A stretch of DNA of 64,000 nt from Marinococcus luteus (lineage in GTDB: Bacteria > Bacillota > Bacilli > Bacillales > Marinococcaceae). The number at the start of each line of letters is the position of its first letter. Positions within the stretch are counted from its first letter, which is position 1. The DNA lies in the NCBI RefSeq assembly GCF_900106595.1, contig NZ_FNNC01000005.1, positions 1-64,000 of the forward strand, given 5' to 3'. The position numbers and the translations under genes are program-made. Shown piece after piece: positions 1 to 10,044 of this stretch. The notes under the pieces were generated by a model. The model was not told where the DNA came from, made no database searches, and saw only the letters and a list, made by a program, of their open reading frames with translations.

Positions 1-49
1 GCACGCCGCCAGCGTTCGTCCTGAGCCAGGATCAAACTCTCCGTAAAAA
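1..49 (-). rRNA. rrs: 16S rRNA, 5' end only
   Basis: Read on the minus strand, these bases give the universal bacterial 16S start (GAGTTTGATCCTGGCTCAG, then GACGAACGCTGGCGGCGTGC). Only the first ~49 nt are inside the window; the gene continues off the left edge. Position after lysS matches the rrn operon that follows lysS in B. subtilis. The exact mature 5' end is estimated by similarity to Bacillus 16S. Confidence 0.97.
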
Positions 50-160
50 GTTTGATGCTGTGGCATCAGTGATGCCCTAAATAAATGGTTCTTTTCTTTG
101 GGGCTCTGGCTTGTCTTTCCTTTTCAAAGAACAATCTGTCGTTATTTTCGCGACTTTTAT

Positions 161-189
161 ATGTTAACACCGAAGTGTTGTTAAGTCAA
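161..189 (-). promoter_or_regulatory. rrn promoter P2 (sigma-A type)
   Basis: Minus strand: -35 TTGACT (184-189), 17-bp spacer, -10 TAACAT (161-166), about 110 nt before the 16S 5' end. The spacer itself contains a small hairpin-like repeat (AACAC TTCG GTGTT). Confidence 0.75.
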
Positions 190-244
190 TAACTTTTTTC
201 AGCTGCCTGAACAGCCTGCCGCTCTCTTTACGGCGACAAAAAAT

Positions 245-274
245 AATATATCATCGTTTCTTATTTGTACGCAA
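245..274 (-). promoter_or_regulatory. rrn promoter P1 (candidate)
   Basis: Minus strand: -35 TTGCGT (269-274), 18-bp spacer, -10 TATATT (245-250), with an A/T-rich upstream stretch (275-310) that could act as an UP element. Tandem promoters are the normal arrangement for Bacillus rrn operons. Bases 50-348 hold only this leader/promoter region and the lysS terminator. Confidence 0.55.
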
Positions 275-298
275 CCCATTTTTATATTTTCTTTTAAA

Positions 299-340
299 TT
301 TTTTATATAAATGCCGACTTTCGCTTCAGAAAGCCGGCAT
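299..340 (-). terminator. lysS terminator
   Basis: Just after the lysS stop, an inverted repeat (311-340; arms ATGCCGGCTTTC and GAAAGTCGGCAT on the minus strand) is followed by an A/T-rich tail (TTTATATAAAAAATTT). It separates lysS from the rrn promoters. Confidence 0.75.
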
Positions 341-348
341 AAAGCTGT

Positions 349-1878
<1,530 letters not shown>

Positions 1879-1936
1879 TTAATTTTTTCTTCTATATAAA
1901 TGCCTTTTGTTTCCATTTTCATTCCGATAGCCATAA

Positions 1937-1969
1937 GCAGAGCGGCTTCCCTGGAAGAAGCCGCTCTGC
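1937..1969 (-). other. Stem-loop between dusB and lysS
   Basis: Arms GCAGAGCGGCTTC and GAAGCCGCTCTGC form a 13-bp perfect stem with a short loop. No U-run follows on the minus strand, so it may be an RNA processing or stability element, or a weak attenuator, rather than a full terminator. Confidence 0.5.
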
Positions 1970-1979
1970 GCGCAGATAC

Positions 1980-2972
1980 TTATGCCATACTGGGAGCTTC
2001 CGTAGAACCGACAAAATTATATAGTGTTTCCGCCACTTCATCGCGTGTATTCAGTTCATTTACTCTTCCCCGTACTTTAGAGCCACCGTGCATGCCCTTA
2101 AGATACCAGGCCACGTGCTTGCGCATTTCCCGCACAGCCACATCCTCGCCTTTCAACTCTATCAAACGGTCCATATGCACAATGCATACATCCATTTTTT
2201 CCTTCGGAGTCGGTTCCTCTTCCACAAGCTTTCCTGTTTCCAGGTACTGTACCGTCCGGTAAAACATCCACGGATCTCCAAGGGCGGCACGGCCAATCAT
2301 CACGCCGTCCACTCCTGTAGTATCAAGCATTGCCTGGGCGTCCTGAGGAGTAGAGACATCCCCATTGCCTATTACCGGAATATTCACTGCGTCTTTTACT
2401 TCCTTAAGTATTTCCCAGTTCGCGACGCCTTCATACATCTGCACCCGGGTGCGCCCGTGTACTGCCACGCCTTCACCACCGGCTGCTTCGATTGCCTGTG
2501 CGTTCTCCACAGCCAGTATATGCTCATCATCCCAGCCCATCCGCATTTTCACCGTTACGGGCTTATCTACTGCGTTCACAGCTGCTTTTACCATTTGATA
2601 AATTTTGTCCGGGTCAAGCAGCCACTTGGCCCCTGCGTCACACTTAGTGATTTTCGGTACAGGACAGCCCATATTTATATCAATGATATCTGCATTGGTA
2701 TGCTGATCCACTACTTCAGCAGCCCCGGCCATCGTTTCTTTGTCCCCACCGAAAATCTGGAGACTGAGCGGTTTTTCCCTTTCATCCACGTAGAGCATCC
2801 GCATCGATTTTTCATTTTCGTGCAGTATTGCTTTGTCGCTTACCATTTCTGCGCATACCAGTCCTGCTCCAAATTCCTTCGCAATCAGTCGGAAAGCAGG
2901 GTTGCTGACTCCTGCCATCGGAGCAAGCACCACCGGGTTATTCATTTTTATGTCACGAATTTTTAACACCAC
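1980..2972 (-). CDS. dusB: tRNA-dihydrouridine synthase B
   Basis: FMN-dependent enzyme that reduces specific uridines in the tRNA D-loop to dihydrouridine. The 330-aa protein is a TIM barrel. The N-terminal LAPMAGVSNPAFR motif, the catalytic Cys in NMGCPVPKI, and the FMN-phosphate motifs GNGDV and MIGRAALG are all present. The start is a GTG at 2972, placed 5 nt after a strong AGGAGG. A second GTG follows directly and cannot be excluded. It lies 29 bp downstream of folK and precedes lysS, as yacF does in B. subtilis, but the small yazB gene found between folK and dusB there is missing. Confidence 0.95.
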   Translation of the reverse strand: MVLKIRDIKMNNPVVLAPMAGVSNPAFRLIAKEFGAGLVCAEMVSDKAILHENEKSMRMLYVDEREKPLSLQIFGGDKETMAGAAEVVDQHTNADIIDINMGCPVPKITKCDAGAKWLLDPDKIYQMVKAAVNAVDKPVTVKMRMGWDDEHILAVENAQAIEAAGGEGVAVHGRTRVQMYEGVANWEILKEVKDAVNIPVIGNGDVSTPQDAQAMLDTTGVDGVMIGRAALGDPWMFYRTVQYLETGKLVEEEPTPKEKMDVCIVHMDRLIELKGEDVAVREMRKHVAWYLKGMHGGSKVRGRVNELNTRDEVAETLYNFVGSTEAPSMA

Positions 2973-3001
2973 AGCAACCTCCTATGTGTTGTCTTTATTT
3001 T

Positions 3002-3517
3002 TCACGCGTCATCGTTATCTATTAACAGCTCACCCCAGTATACTACGTCGGCCCGTTCCTTCTCCGGCAGTTTTTTTACATACCAACGAACCGTCTTGTC
3101 CTCGTGAACAAAACGGTCCGGGGCAATATCAAAAAACGGCACCAGAACAAAGGCCCGTTCAGTTAACCGGGGATGCGGAATAATTAAATGCTCCTTGTTC
3201 ATATTTTCTTCATCATAGATAAGAATGTCAAGGTCCACTGTCCTCGGCCCCCACCGTTCTTCACGTATACGCTCAAGTTCATGCTCGATCCGGTGAAGCA
3301 CCTCCAACAGTTCCTCCGGTCCGTAATCAGTGCTCCATTCGGAAACCATGTTCAGAAAATGCGGTTGATCAGTCACCCCTACCGGTGTGGTTTCATACAC
3401 CGGTGAAAGCTTTGTCAGCTGCATCTCTTTCTCCTGCTGCATAGCCAGGAGCGCCCGCTTTAAATACTCTTCCCGCTTACCGAGGTTTGACCCCAGCGCA
3501 ATAAAAACCTGTGGCAT
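3002..3517 (-). CDS. folK: HPPK (6-hydroxymethyl-dihydropterin pyrophosphokinase)
   Basis: Transfers pyrophosphate from ATP to 6-hydroxymethyl-7,8-dihydropterin, the step before dihydropteroate synthase in folate synthesis. Family motifs are clear: IALGSNLG at the N-terminus, GPRTVDLDILIYD in the centre and IPHPRLTERAFVLVP after it. The 171-aa length is normal. The start ATG overlaps the folB stop by one base (TAATG), so translation is probably coupled. Order folP-folB-folK is as in B. subtilis. Confidence 0.96.
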   Translation of the reverse strand: MPQVFIALGSNLGKREEYLKRALLAMQQEKEMQLTKLSPVYETTPVGVTDQPHFLNMVSEWSTDYGPEELLEVLHRIEHELERIREERWGPRTVDLDILIYDEENMNKEHLIIPHPRLTERAFVLVPFFDIAPDRFVHEDKTVRWYVKKLPEKERADVVYWGELLIDNDDA

Positions 3518-3879
3518 TATGGACGAACCCTTGTCATTTCAATGGCAACATGATCGTAGTGGCCTGGGATTGGCGGATCCGGTTTAATCACTTTCACGTG
3601 AAGCTGCTCAACGATTCCAAAACGCTCAAATATTGTTTCGGCAATCTTTTCCGCAATCGTTTCTACCAGCCGGTAAGTTTGGTTTTCCACGGCTTCTTTC
3701 ACTGCTTCAAACGCTTCGGCATAGTTGACGCTTTTTTCTACGTCATCCTCTGCTGCTGCCGGCTTCAGGTCCGCTTCGAGTACTAAATTGACGCGAAAGC
3801 GCTGGCCGAGCCTGTTTTCCTCTTCAAACACCCCGTGATAAGCGTAAAACTCCATTCCTTGCAAATGAATTTTATCCAA
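3517..3879 (-). CDS. folB: Dihydroneopterin aldolase
   Basis: Cleaves 7,8-dihydroneopterin to 6-hydroxymethyl-dihydropterin and glycolaldehyde, supplying FolK. The 120-aa length and the opening MDKIHLQGMEFYAYHGVFEEE are typical; the catalytic Lys lies in HVKVIKP near the C-terminus. The gene overlaps the end of folP by 8 bp and shares the TAATG junction with folK, so it sits in a tightly coupled folate operon. Confidence 0.96.
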   Translation of the reverse strand: MDKIHLQGMEFYAYHGVFEEENRLGQRFRVNLVLEADLKPAAAEDDVEKSVNYAEAFEAVKEAVENQTYRLVETIAEKIAETIFERFGIVEQLHVKVIKPDPPIPGHYDHVAIEMTRVRP

Positions 3880-4714
3880 CCGAATGCTCCTTTCTTACTC
3901 CGAGCATAGCGTCCATCATCCGTGCTACGCGCGTCATTTCTTTTACATCATGCACACGGACAATGTCGCATCCGCGTTCAATACCAAGGCTCACCGTAGC
4001 ACCCGTTCCTTCTACCCGGTCATGGGCAGGAAGTTCAAGCGTTTTTGATATGAGCGATTTACGGGAGCTGCCAAGGAGTACTGGGTACGAAAGCGACGTA
4101 AACTGATCCATGTTCCGCATCGCTTCCAGGTTCTGCTCATACGTTTTTGCGAAGCCGATGCCAGGATCCAGAATAATGCGGTCTGCTTTGACCCCGGCTC
4201 GCTCGCAAATGGCTATACTTTCATAAACGTCCTTAATCATGTCAGGCATCAAATCCTGGTACTCTGTATTATCCCGGTTGTGCATCAAAATTATCGGCAC
4301 GTCGTATTCAGCTGCTACCCGGGCCATGTCCGGATCTGCTTTCGCTCCCCACACATCGTTAATGATATCCGCCCCGGCTTCGACAGCTGCTTCGGCGGTG
4401 GATGCTTTATAGGTGTCCACGCTGATAGGCACACCTATCCGGCCCCTCAGGGCTTCGAGTACCGGAACGATCCGCCGCTGCTCTTCTTCTGCTTCTACAA
4501 ATGTCGCACCGGGACGGGTGGACTCCCCGCCGATATCTATAATATCCGCTCCGTCCTCCACCAGCTTTTCTGCCTGCGCAACAGCCTGCTCCACCTCGCT
4601 GTACCGGCCTCCGTCAGAAAAAGAATCCGGCGTCACGTTTAAAATACCCATGACAAACGTTTTTAAGGAAAAATCAAGCTCCCAATTCTTCCATCGCATT
4701 ACCTGATTGCGCAT
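3872..4714 (-). CDS. folP: Dihydropteroate synthase
   Basis: Joins para-aminobenzoate to hydroxymethyl-dihydropterin pyrophosphate, the step blocked by sulfonamides. The 280-aa TIM barrel carries MGILNVTPDSFSDGG (about residues 22-36), DIGGESTRPGA, DPGIGFAKT and GSSRKS, which bind pterin and pyrophosphate. Ribosome site GGGAGGAG precedes the ATG. It lies between pabC, which makes its pABA substrate, and folB/folK, which make its pterin substrate. B. subtilis names this gene sul. Confidence 0.97.
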   Translation of the reverse strand: MRNQVMRWKNWELDFSLKTFVMGILNVTPDSFSDGGRYSEVEQAVAQAEKLVEDGADIIDIGGESTRPGATFVEAEEEQRRIVPVLEALRGRIGVPISVDTYKASTAEAAVEAGADIINDVWGAKADPDMARVAAEYDVPIILMHNRDNTEYQDLMPDMIKDVYESIAICERAGVKADRIILDPGIGFAKTYEQNLEAMRNMDQFTSLSYPVLLGSSRKSLISKTLELPAHDRVEGTGATVSLGIERGCDIVRVHDVKEMTRVARMMDAMLGVRKEHSVG

Positions 4715-4741
4715 TTTCTCTCCTCCCTGCCGTGCCAGCTG

Positions 4742-5578
4742 TTATTTTTTCTCTCTTTCTTTCTGGTAGCGGCTGTGCAGCAGCCGGGCCGCTGAATAAC
4801 TTGGAAAATAATGATCCCCGAGGGCACGCACTGCTGCAATTTCCTGAATAGAATTCGTGACAAACATTTCTTCCGCTGCTTCTATATTCTTCGGGAGGAA
4901 GTATCCTTCCTCCACGATGTAATCATTTTCATGTGCTAACTGTATCACAAATTGACGGGTAATGCCGTTTAAAATACCTGTCCCCACTGCCGGTGTATAC
5001 AAAGTATCTCTTTTCCGCCAGAAAATATTGGACACGATGCCTTCTGCGGCATACCCTTCGCCGTTTACAAAAATACCTTCCACGTCCGGCCGGTCTTTTA
5101 TTTCCTGTTTGGCGAGCCAGTTGTTCATATAATGATGAGACTTCATGCGCTCCCGGCCTTCCGGACTATTCCGCCTCAGACGGAGCCATAAGGCGTCCTT
5201 TTGCATAGGTTCTGCTCCTGCTGCCGGGAGCGGCTTCATGTAAATAACAATAACCGGTTCAAGGTAGGGAGTCGTCTGGATCCCCAGATCCCCGGGCCCT
5301 GCAGAAACGTTGTAGCGTACGTAGGCATTCTGCAGCCCATTGGCGTCGAGCAGCTGCTGAATTTCTGCCTCGACCGTTTCACGCTCATAGCGAAAGACAA
5401 TGCCGAGCTCTTCTGCGCCGGCTTCGAGCCTTTCCATATGAGCATTCAGCAAAAACGGGTGGCCGTTATAAACCCGAAACGTCTCAAACAAGCCAAGTCC
5501 GTACATAAAACCGTGATCAAACACAGAAAGACGAGCTTCGCCCGCCTTCTTTACCTCACCGTCTATATACACATACAC
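4742..5578 (-). CDS. pabC: Aminodeoxychorismate lyase
   Basis: PLP enzyme of fold type IV that releases pyruvate from 4-amino-4-deoxychorismate to give para-aminobenzoate. The 278-aa protein starts MYVYIDGEVKKAGEARLSV and has FDHGFMYGLGLFETFRV typical of the family. The Lys in RMKSHHYMN is the expected PLP-binding residue. It begins 2 nt after the pabA stop, so the two are probably coupled. D-amino-acid and branched-chain aminotransferases share this fold, but the operon context supports PabC. Confidence 0.92.
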   Translation of the reverse strand: MYVYIDGEVKKAGEARLSVFDHGFMYGLGLFETFRVYNGHPFLLNAHMERLEAGAEELGIVFRYERETVEAEIQQLLDANGLQNAYVRYNVSAGPGDLGIQTTPYLEPVIVIYMKPLPAAGAEPMQKDALWLRLRRNSPEGRERMKSHHYMNNWLAKQEIKDRPDVEGIFVNGEGYAAEGIVSNIFWRKRDTLYTPAVGTGILNGITRQFVIQLAHENDYIVEEGYFLPKNIEAAEEMFVTNSIQEIAAVRALGDHYFPSYSAARLLHSRYQKEREKK

Positions 5579-5580
5579 TG

Positions 5581-6168
5581 CTACAGCACCTCTTCTGACT
5601 GCCGGTGCCGGTCCACAAAGCGCTTGAGCATCTGTTTCCCTTCACCGGTCATAATCGATTCGGGGTGAAACTGCACGCCCTCCACAGGGAGGGTGCGGTG
5701 GCGGATCCCCATAATCTCACCGGCTTCCGTTTCAGAGGTGATGTCAAAGCAGTCCGGCAGTGTTTCTCTTTTCACAATTAACGAGTGGTACCTTGTAGCC
5801 GTTAATGGATTTGGAAGATCGGCATAAATACTTACACCGTCGTGGTGGATATCCGATGTTTTTCCGTGCATCAGACGCTCCGCCCGTACAACATCGCCCC
5901 CGAAGGCCTGCGCAATCGCCTGGTGGCCGAGACAGACACCAAAAATCGGGATCTCTCCGGCAAAGTGCCGTATCGCTTCGACGCTGATCCCCGCCTCATC
6001 CGGACTGCAGGGCCCCGGGGAAATCATCAGAATATCCGGATTCAAATAAGCAATCTCCTCCACCGTGATTTGGTCGTTGCGCCGCACTTCGAGTTCTTCG
6101 CCCATTTCTCCGAGGTACTGCACGAGGTTGTACGTAAAAGAGTCATAGTTATCTATCATTAGAATCAT
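5581..6168 (-). CDS. pabA: Aminodeoxychorismate/anthranilate synthase glutaminase subunit
   Basis: Class I glutamine amidotransferase that passes ammonia to PabB. The 195-aa protein has the N-terminal [17 protein letters not shown], the nucleophile Cys in [15 protein letters not shown], and the His/Glu pair in GVQFHPES. In B. subtilis the equivalent subunit is shared between folate (PabB) and tryptophan (TrpE) synthesis; sharing here is inference. It starts 27 bp after the pabB stop. Confidence 0.96.
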   Translation of the reverse strand: MILMIDNYDSFTYNLVQYLGEMGEELEVRRNDQITVEEIAYLNPDILMISPGPCSPDEAGISVEAIRHFAGEIPIFGVCLGHQAIAQAFGGDVVRAERLMHGKTSDIHHDGVSIYADLPNPLTATRYHSLIVKRETLPDCFDITSETEAGEIMGIRHRTLPVEGVQFHPESIMTGEGKQMLKRFVDRHRQSEEVL

Positions 6169-6195
6169 GCGAAAATCTTCCTTTCTATTCTAGTC

Positions 6196-7659
6196 TCAGC
6201 TCTGCTCGTGGGTGATACCGGCCTCTGCTTCACTCTGGCTTTTCGCTTCCCATAATGCTTTGGCTTTTTTGATTGATTCTTTGTATTCTGCTTTTGGATC
6301 AGAGTCGATGACAATCCCGGCTCCTGCCTGAACATGAGCGTACCCGTCCTTGGCAAGCATCGTGCGGATCGAAATGTTCAGCTCCGCATCCTCATTGTAG
6401 CCAATCCAGCCGAACGCTCCTGTATAGAAACCCCGGCGTACCGGCTCAAGCTCTTCAATAATTTCCATCGTCCGTACTTTCGGAGCACCGGTGATCGTTC
6501 CACCGGGAAATACTGCCCTTATCATATCATACACCTGCTCTGTTTCAGCAAGTATTCCTCTTACATTGGAAACGATATGCATCACATGGGAATACCGTTC
6601 CACCGCCATTAATTCATCCACCTTTACCGACCCGTAACGGCAGACACGGCCAAGGTCATTTCTTTCAAGATCGACAAGCATGACATGCTCGGCCCGCTCT
6701 TTTTCCGTTCCCATTAATTCCTGTTCAAGCGCCATATCCTCCTGTTCGTCTTTTCCTCTCGAACGGGTCCCGGCAATTGGGCGGGTAGACACTTCCGCAC
6801 CCCGTTTTTTAACCAGCAGCTCCGGGGAGGCACTGACCGTCTGCCAGTCCGGAGTGTGCATATAACCCATGTACGGGGAAGGATTCAGCTCTCTTAGCTT
6901 TTGATAAATATGAAAGGGAGAAGTATGCAGGAGCTGCGTCTGGCGCGTGGATAAATTTACCTGAAATACGTCCCCGGCGGCAATGTACCCTTTAATCTGC
7001 TCCACCGCTCCACCGAACAACTCCTCGGAAAAGGACGGTACCGACTTTTCGGCAGATACAGCCCCCTTCGCTTCTGGATGCTCCTGCCTGGAAGACTTTT
7101 CTGCCGCCTCCAGCCATGCTTTTTTCCATTTCTCGACGAATTTAACGGCGTCTTCTTCTTCGGCATGTAAATGCCATACCCACGTTTTCCCCGTTTTTTT
7201 GTCGTGAATGAAAAACAGGTCATACAGGAGAAAATACGCATCCGGCATTCTCAGATCATCCACCGCAAGCTCCGGAAGATGCTCAATATACCGTACATAG
7301 TCATAGCTTATCTGGCCTACCGCCCCTCCCTGGAACGCTGGGAGATCCGGATTCTTTGGAAGATTGTACGGCTCCATCCATTTTGCCAGCGCTTCAAGCG
7401 GGTCTCCCTCATGCATTTCAGTACTCCCATGTCTATGAAGGCTCGTTTCTCCATTTTTCCCTTCCACTACCGCAAAGGGACAAAGGGCAGCAATGTCAAG
7501 CTCGCCCTGGCGCCCGCTTTCAAGCAGCACCTGGTAAGGTTCGTCTCTGCCAAGAAACTCAAACGCCTGAAAAAACTGCTCATTCGTCTGAAAAAACGAC
7601 GTCGTAGTCTGTGTATATGATTCTCCTGCTTGAGGCCCTCTGGCCAGTCGCTCATCCAT
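6196..7659 (-). CDS. pabB: Aminodeoxychorismate synthase component I
   Basis: Chorismate-using subunit that adds ammonia to chorismate with PabA. The chorismate-binding domain shows [19 protein letters not shown] and the C-terminal [20 protein letters not shown]. The active-site motif reads RPIAGT, the form typical of anthranilate synthase, where E. coli PabB has PIKGT; the operon still argues for PabB. An open frame extends to 7755, but the extra 32 residues have no similarity to the family, so I place the start at the ATG at 7659 (MDERLARG, 487 aa). The ribosome site there is weak. Confidence 0.88.
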   Translation of the reverse strand: MDERLARGPQAGESYTQTTTSFFQTNEQFFQAFEFLGRDEPYQVLLESGRQGELDIAALCPFAVVEGKNGETSLHRHGSTEMHEGDPLEALAKWMEPYNLPKNPDLPAFQGGAVGQISYDYVRYIEHLPELAVDDLRMPDAYFLLYDLFFIHDKKTGKTWVWHLHAEEEDAVKFVEKWKKAWLEAAEKSSRQEHPEAKGAVSAEKSVPSFSEELFGGAVEQIKGYIAAGDVFQVNLSTRQTQLLHTSPFHIYQKLRELNPSPYMGYMHTPDWQTVSASPELLVKKRGAEVSTRPIAGTRSRGKDEQEDMALEQELMGTEKERAEHVMLVDLERNDLGRVCRYGSVKVDELMAVERYSHVMHIVSNVRGILAETEQVYDMIRAVFPGGTITGAPKVRTMEIIEELEPVRRGFYTGAFGWIGYNEDAELNISIRTMLAKDGYAHVQAGAGIVIDSDPKAEYKESIKKAKALWEAKSQSEAEAGITHEQS

Positions 7660-7843
7660 TATGTTTATGCCCCCGGTTTCGTCCAAGTCTCTCTTTTCGC
7701 AGACAATTCTCTTTATATTTCCTCCAAGTCTACGAAATTTTTTATAAAAAAACAATCAGAACGCTGTGCCTGCTTTATTACCCTTTTTCGTTCCCATTCA
7801 CTCCAAATAAACTTAAAGTAAAGCACAAAAGATATTTTCCCAT

Positions 7844-7877
7844 AAAAAAAGCCCGCCCCTTTTTCAGGGTACGGGCT
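7844..7877 (-). terminator. cysK terminator
   Basis: Minus-strand hairpin (AGCCCGTACCC ... GGGGCGGGCT) followed by a run of seven T, directly downstream of cysK. It separates cysK from pabB. Confidence 0.85.
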
Positions 7878-7894
7878 CTTTAAGGATTTTTATG

Positions 7895-8827
7895 CTAATC
7901 TACAGTTTCTTCAAACTGATAAAGAGGCGTGCTCAAGTAACGCTCCCCGTTACTAGGAATAACAGCTACGACCTTTTTGCCTTTGCCGAGCTTTTTCGCT
8001 TCTTGAAGAGCAACATAAATAGCCGATCCGGAAGAAATACCGCCTAAAATACCTTCCTCGCGGGCAGCGCGGCGTGCATATTCAAACGACTGCTCCGTGG
8101 TTGCTTCCGCTACTTCATCGTAAATGTCTGTATTCAGCGTACCCGGTACAAAACCGGCGCCGATCCCCTGGATTTTGTGAGGGCCTTTATTTCCGCCGTT
8201 TAAAATTGGGGAATCTGCCGGCTCAATACCTACAATACGCATCTCCGGATAGTGCTCCTTCAGCAGGCCGCCTGCACCGGAAATCGTGCCGCCGGTCCCG
8301 ATGCCGGAAACGAAGGAATCAATCGGTCCGTCAATCTGCTCCAGCAACTCACGACCGGTTGTTTCACGGTGGATTTTCGGATTCGCTTCGTTTTCAAACT
8401 GCTGCGGCATAAAGTAGCCTTTTTCTTCAGCAAGCTCATTCGCTTTAGAAATTGCGCCACCCATGCCGTCAGGTCCCGGTGTAAGCACCAGTTCCGCGCC
8501 GTAGGCACGAAGAAGATTGCGACGCTCCATGCTCATTGTCTCCGGCATTACCAACACCGCCGGGTAGCCTTTGGCTGCAGCTACCATCGCCAGGCCGATG
8601 CCTGTATTACCGCTTGTCGGTTCAACGATTGTATCCCCTTCTTTTAAGCGGCCATCCCGTTCAGCAGCTTCGATCATCGCAAGACCAATACGGTCTTTTA
8701 CGCTGCTTCCCGGATTCATATACTCGAGTTTCAAATAAACATCTGCATCATTTTCCCCGGTTAAACGGTTTAGTTTTACTACGGGAGTATTCCCAATGAG
8801 TTCTGTAACGTTATTTGCAGCCTTCAT
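7895..8827 (-). CDS. cysK: Cysteine synthase (O-acetylserine sulfhydrylase)
   Basis: PLP enzyme making cysteine from O-acetylserine and sulfide. The 310-aa protein has the PLP Lys in [11 protein letters not shown] (about residue 45), the substrate loop [12 protein letters not shown], the phosphate loop [10 protein letters not shown] and a C-terminal GISSGSAI. Ribosome site GAAGGAGGAG precedes the ATG. It is a single-gene unit with its own promoter and terminator. B. subtilis has yacD (a foldase-like gene) between hslO and cysK; here it is absent. Confidence 0.96.
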   Translation of the reverse strand: MKAANNVTELIGNTPVVKLNRLTGENDADVYLKLEYMNPGSSVKDRIGLAMIEAAERDGRLKEGDTIVEPTSGNTGIGLAMVAAAKGYPAVLVMPETMSMERRNLLRAYGAELVLTPGPDGMGGAISKANELAEEKGYFMPQQFENEANPKIHRETTGRELLEQIDGPIDSFVSGIGTGGTISGAGGLLKEHYPEMRIVGIEPADSPILNGGNKGPHKIQGIGAGFVPGTLNTDIYDEVAEATTEQSFEYARRAAREEGILGGISSGSAIYVALQEAKKLGKGKKVVAVIPSNGERYLSTPLYQFEETVD

Positions 8828-8858
8828 TCATGCTCCTCCTTCAAATACCAAGTAAATT

Positions 8859-8891
8859 TATTGGTTTTATAATAAATTAATCGTACCAATA
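8859..8891 (-). promoter_or_regulatory. Inverted repeat over the cysK promoter (candidate operator)
   Basis: TATTGG (8859-8864) and CCAATA (8886-8891) form an inverted repeat spanning the -10 element and probable start of the cysK transcript. In B. subtilis cysK is repressed by CymR, but I cannot match this repeat to the CymR consensus with confidence. Confidence 0.3.
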
Positions 8892-8908
8892 TGGTCAACT
8901 TCTGTCAA
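8880..8908 (-). promoter_or_regulatory. cysK promoter (sigma-A type)
   Basis: Minus strand: -35 TTGACA (8903-8908), 17-bp spacer, -10 TACGAT (8880-8885), about 50 nt before the start codon. A second overlapping candidate is TTGACC with TATTAT. Confidence 0.65.
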
Positions 8909-8936
8909 TCTGTAGATCAAAAGGCGCACAAATGAC

Positions 8937-9830
8937 CTAGGAGCGGTTTTCAATTTCGGAGGTGCGCTCTTTCAAACGCTCCAGGTCGTCCACGTCCAGG
9001 TGATAGACCTCATTACAAAAGTGACACGTCGTCTCGGCTCCCCCGTCTTTTTCAATCATATCCTGGAGCTCGTCGGTGCCAAGAGAAATAATCGCGTTTT
9101 CCACCCGTTCCTTGGAGCACTGGCAGGAAAACTGAACTGGCTGCGTATCGAGCACGTTCACTTCTTCGCCAAGGATAATATGAAGGATTTCCTCCGGAGT
9201 TTTGCCGTGCTCAATAAGCTTGGACACCGGCGGCATCTGCTGTATCTGCTGCTCAAGGTGCGCTACATATTCTTCCTCTGCATCTGGAAGCACCTGAATA
9301 ATAAATCCGCCAGCTGCTTTCACAGAGTTATCCGGATTCACAAGCACCCCGAGGCCGACAGACGAAGGCAGCTGTTCGGAATTTGCAAAGTAGTACGTGA
9401 AATCGTCTCCGAGTTCGCCGGAAACAATCGGAACATTGCCGGTAAACATATCCCGCATGCCGAGATCTTTAACAACCGACAGTGTTCCTTCTGTACCAAC
9501 GGCGCGGGCAACGTCGAGTTTACCGTTGTCATTCAAATCGAAGTGAATCTGCAGATTGTGGGCATATCCCCTCGTGTCACCCGAAGAATTGCTGTCAACA
9601 ATAATTGGACCCATCGGCCCGTGCCCTTCAATTTTAATGGTCAGTTTATCGTCGCCTTTAAGCATCGCTCCCATCATGGAACCAGCTGTCATCGCCCGGC
9701 CTAAAGCCGCCGAAGCAGTCGGCCATGCCCGGTGGCGTCTGACCGCCTCATCCACCATTTCTGTCGTGTGCACGGCGTAAGCACGAACCTGATGATTAAA
9801 CGCTGTTGCTTTTACCAAATAATCCTTCAT
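8937..9830 (-). CDS. hslO: Redox-regulated chaperone Hsp33
   Basis: Holdase chaperone activated by oxidation and unfolding; it protects cytoplasmic proteins during oxidative stress. The 297-aa protein ends in the zinc/redox switch, with a CxC pair in [10 protein letters not shown] and a CxxC pair in TCHFCNEV, both intact. The N-terminal domain ([20 protein letters not shown]) is typical. A ribosome site (AAGGAAGG) precedes the ATG. In B. subtilis coaX lies between ftsH and hslO, but here only 214 bp separate them. Confidence 0.96.
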   Translation of the reverse strand: MKDYLVKATAFNHQVRAYAVHTTEMVDEAVRRHRAWPTASAALGRAMTAGSMMGAMLKGDDKLTIKIEGHGPMGPIIVDSNSSGDTRGYAHNLQIHFDLNDNGKLDVARAVGTEGTLSVVKDLGMRDMFTGNVPIVSGELGDDFTYYFANSEQLPSSVGLGVLVNPDNSVKAAGGFIIQVLPDAEEEYVAHLEQQIQQMPPVSKLIEHGKTPEEILHIILGEEVNVLDTQPVQFSCQCSKERVENAIISLGTDELQDMIEKDGGAETTCHFCNEVYHLDVDDLERLKERTSEIENRS

Positions 9831-10004
9831 TGATTTAATTCCTTCCTTTCCACTCTTGCTCTCTATATCATTATATTATCTTCGAAAACCTGATACATAG
9901 TATTGTACAAAACCAATTGAAAAACAACTAATCCGCTCGCATTCTTTCTGTTTATGCTATACCGCGGAACGTGCGGAGAAAAACATCTACTCTCTTTCAA
10001 GCAT

Positions 10005-10035
10005 ACAAAAAGGATGCCCGCTTAAAGGCATCCTT
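10005..10035 (-). terminator. ftsH terminator
   Basis: Minus-strand hairpin AAGGATGCC ... GGGCATCCTT followed by TTTTG. The rest of 9831-10044 holds no gene; it is where coaX would be expected. Confidence 0.8.
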
Positions 10036-10044
10036 TCTTTTATA

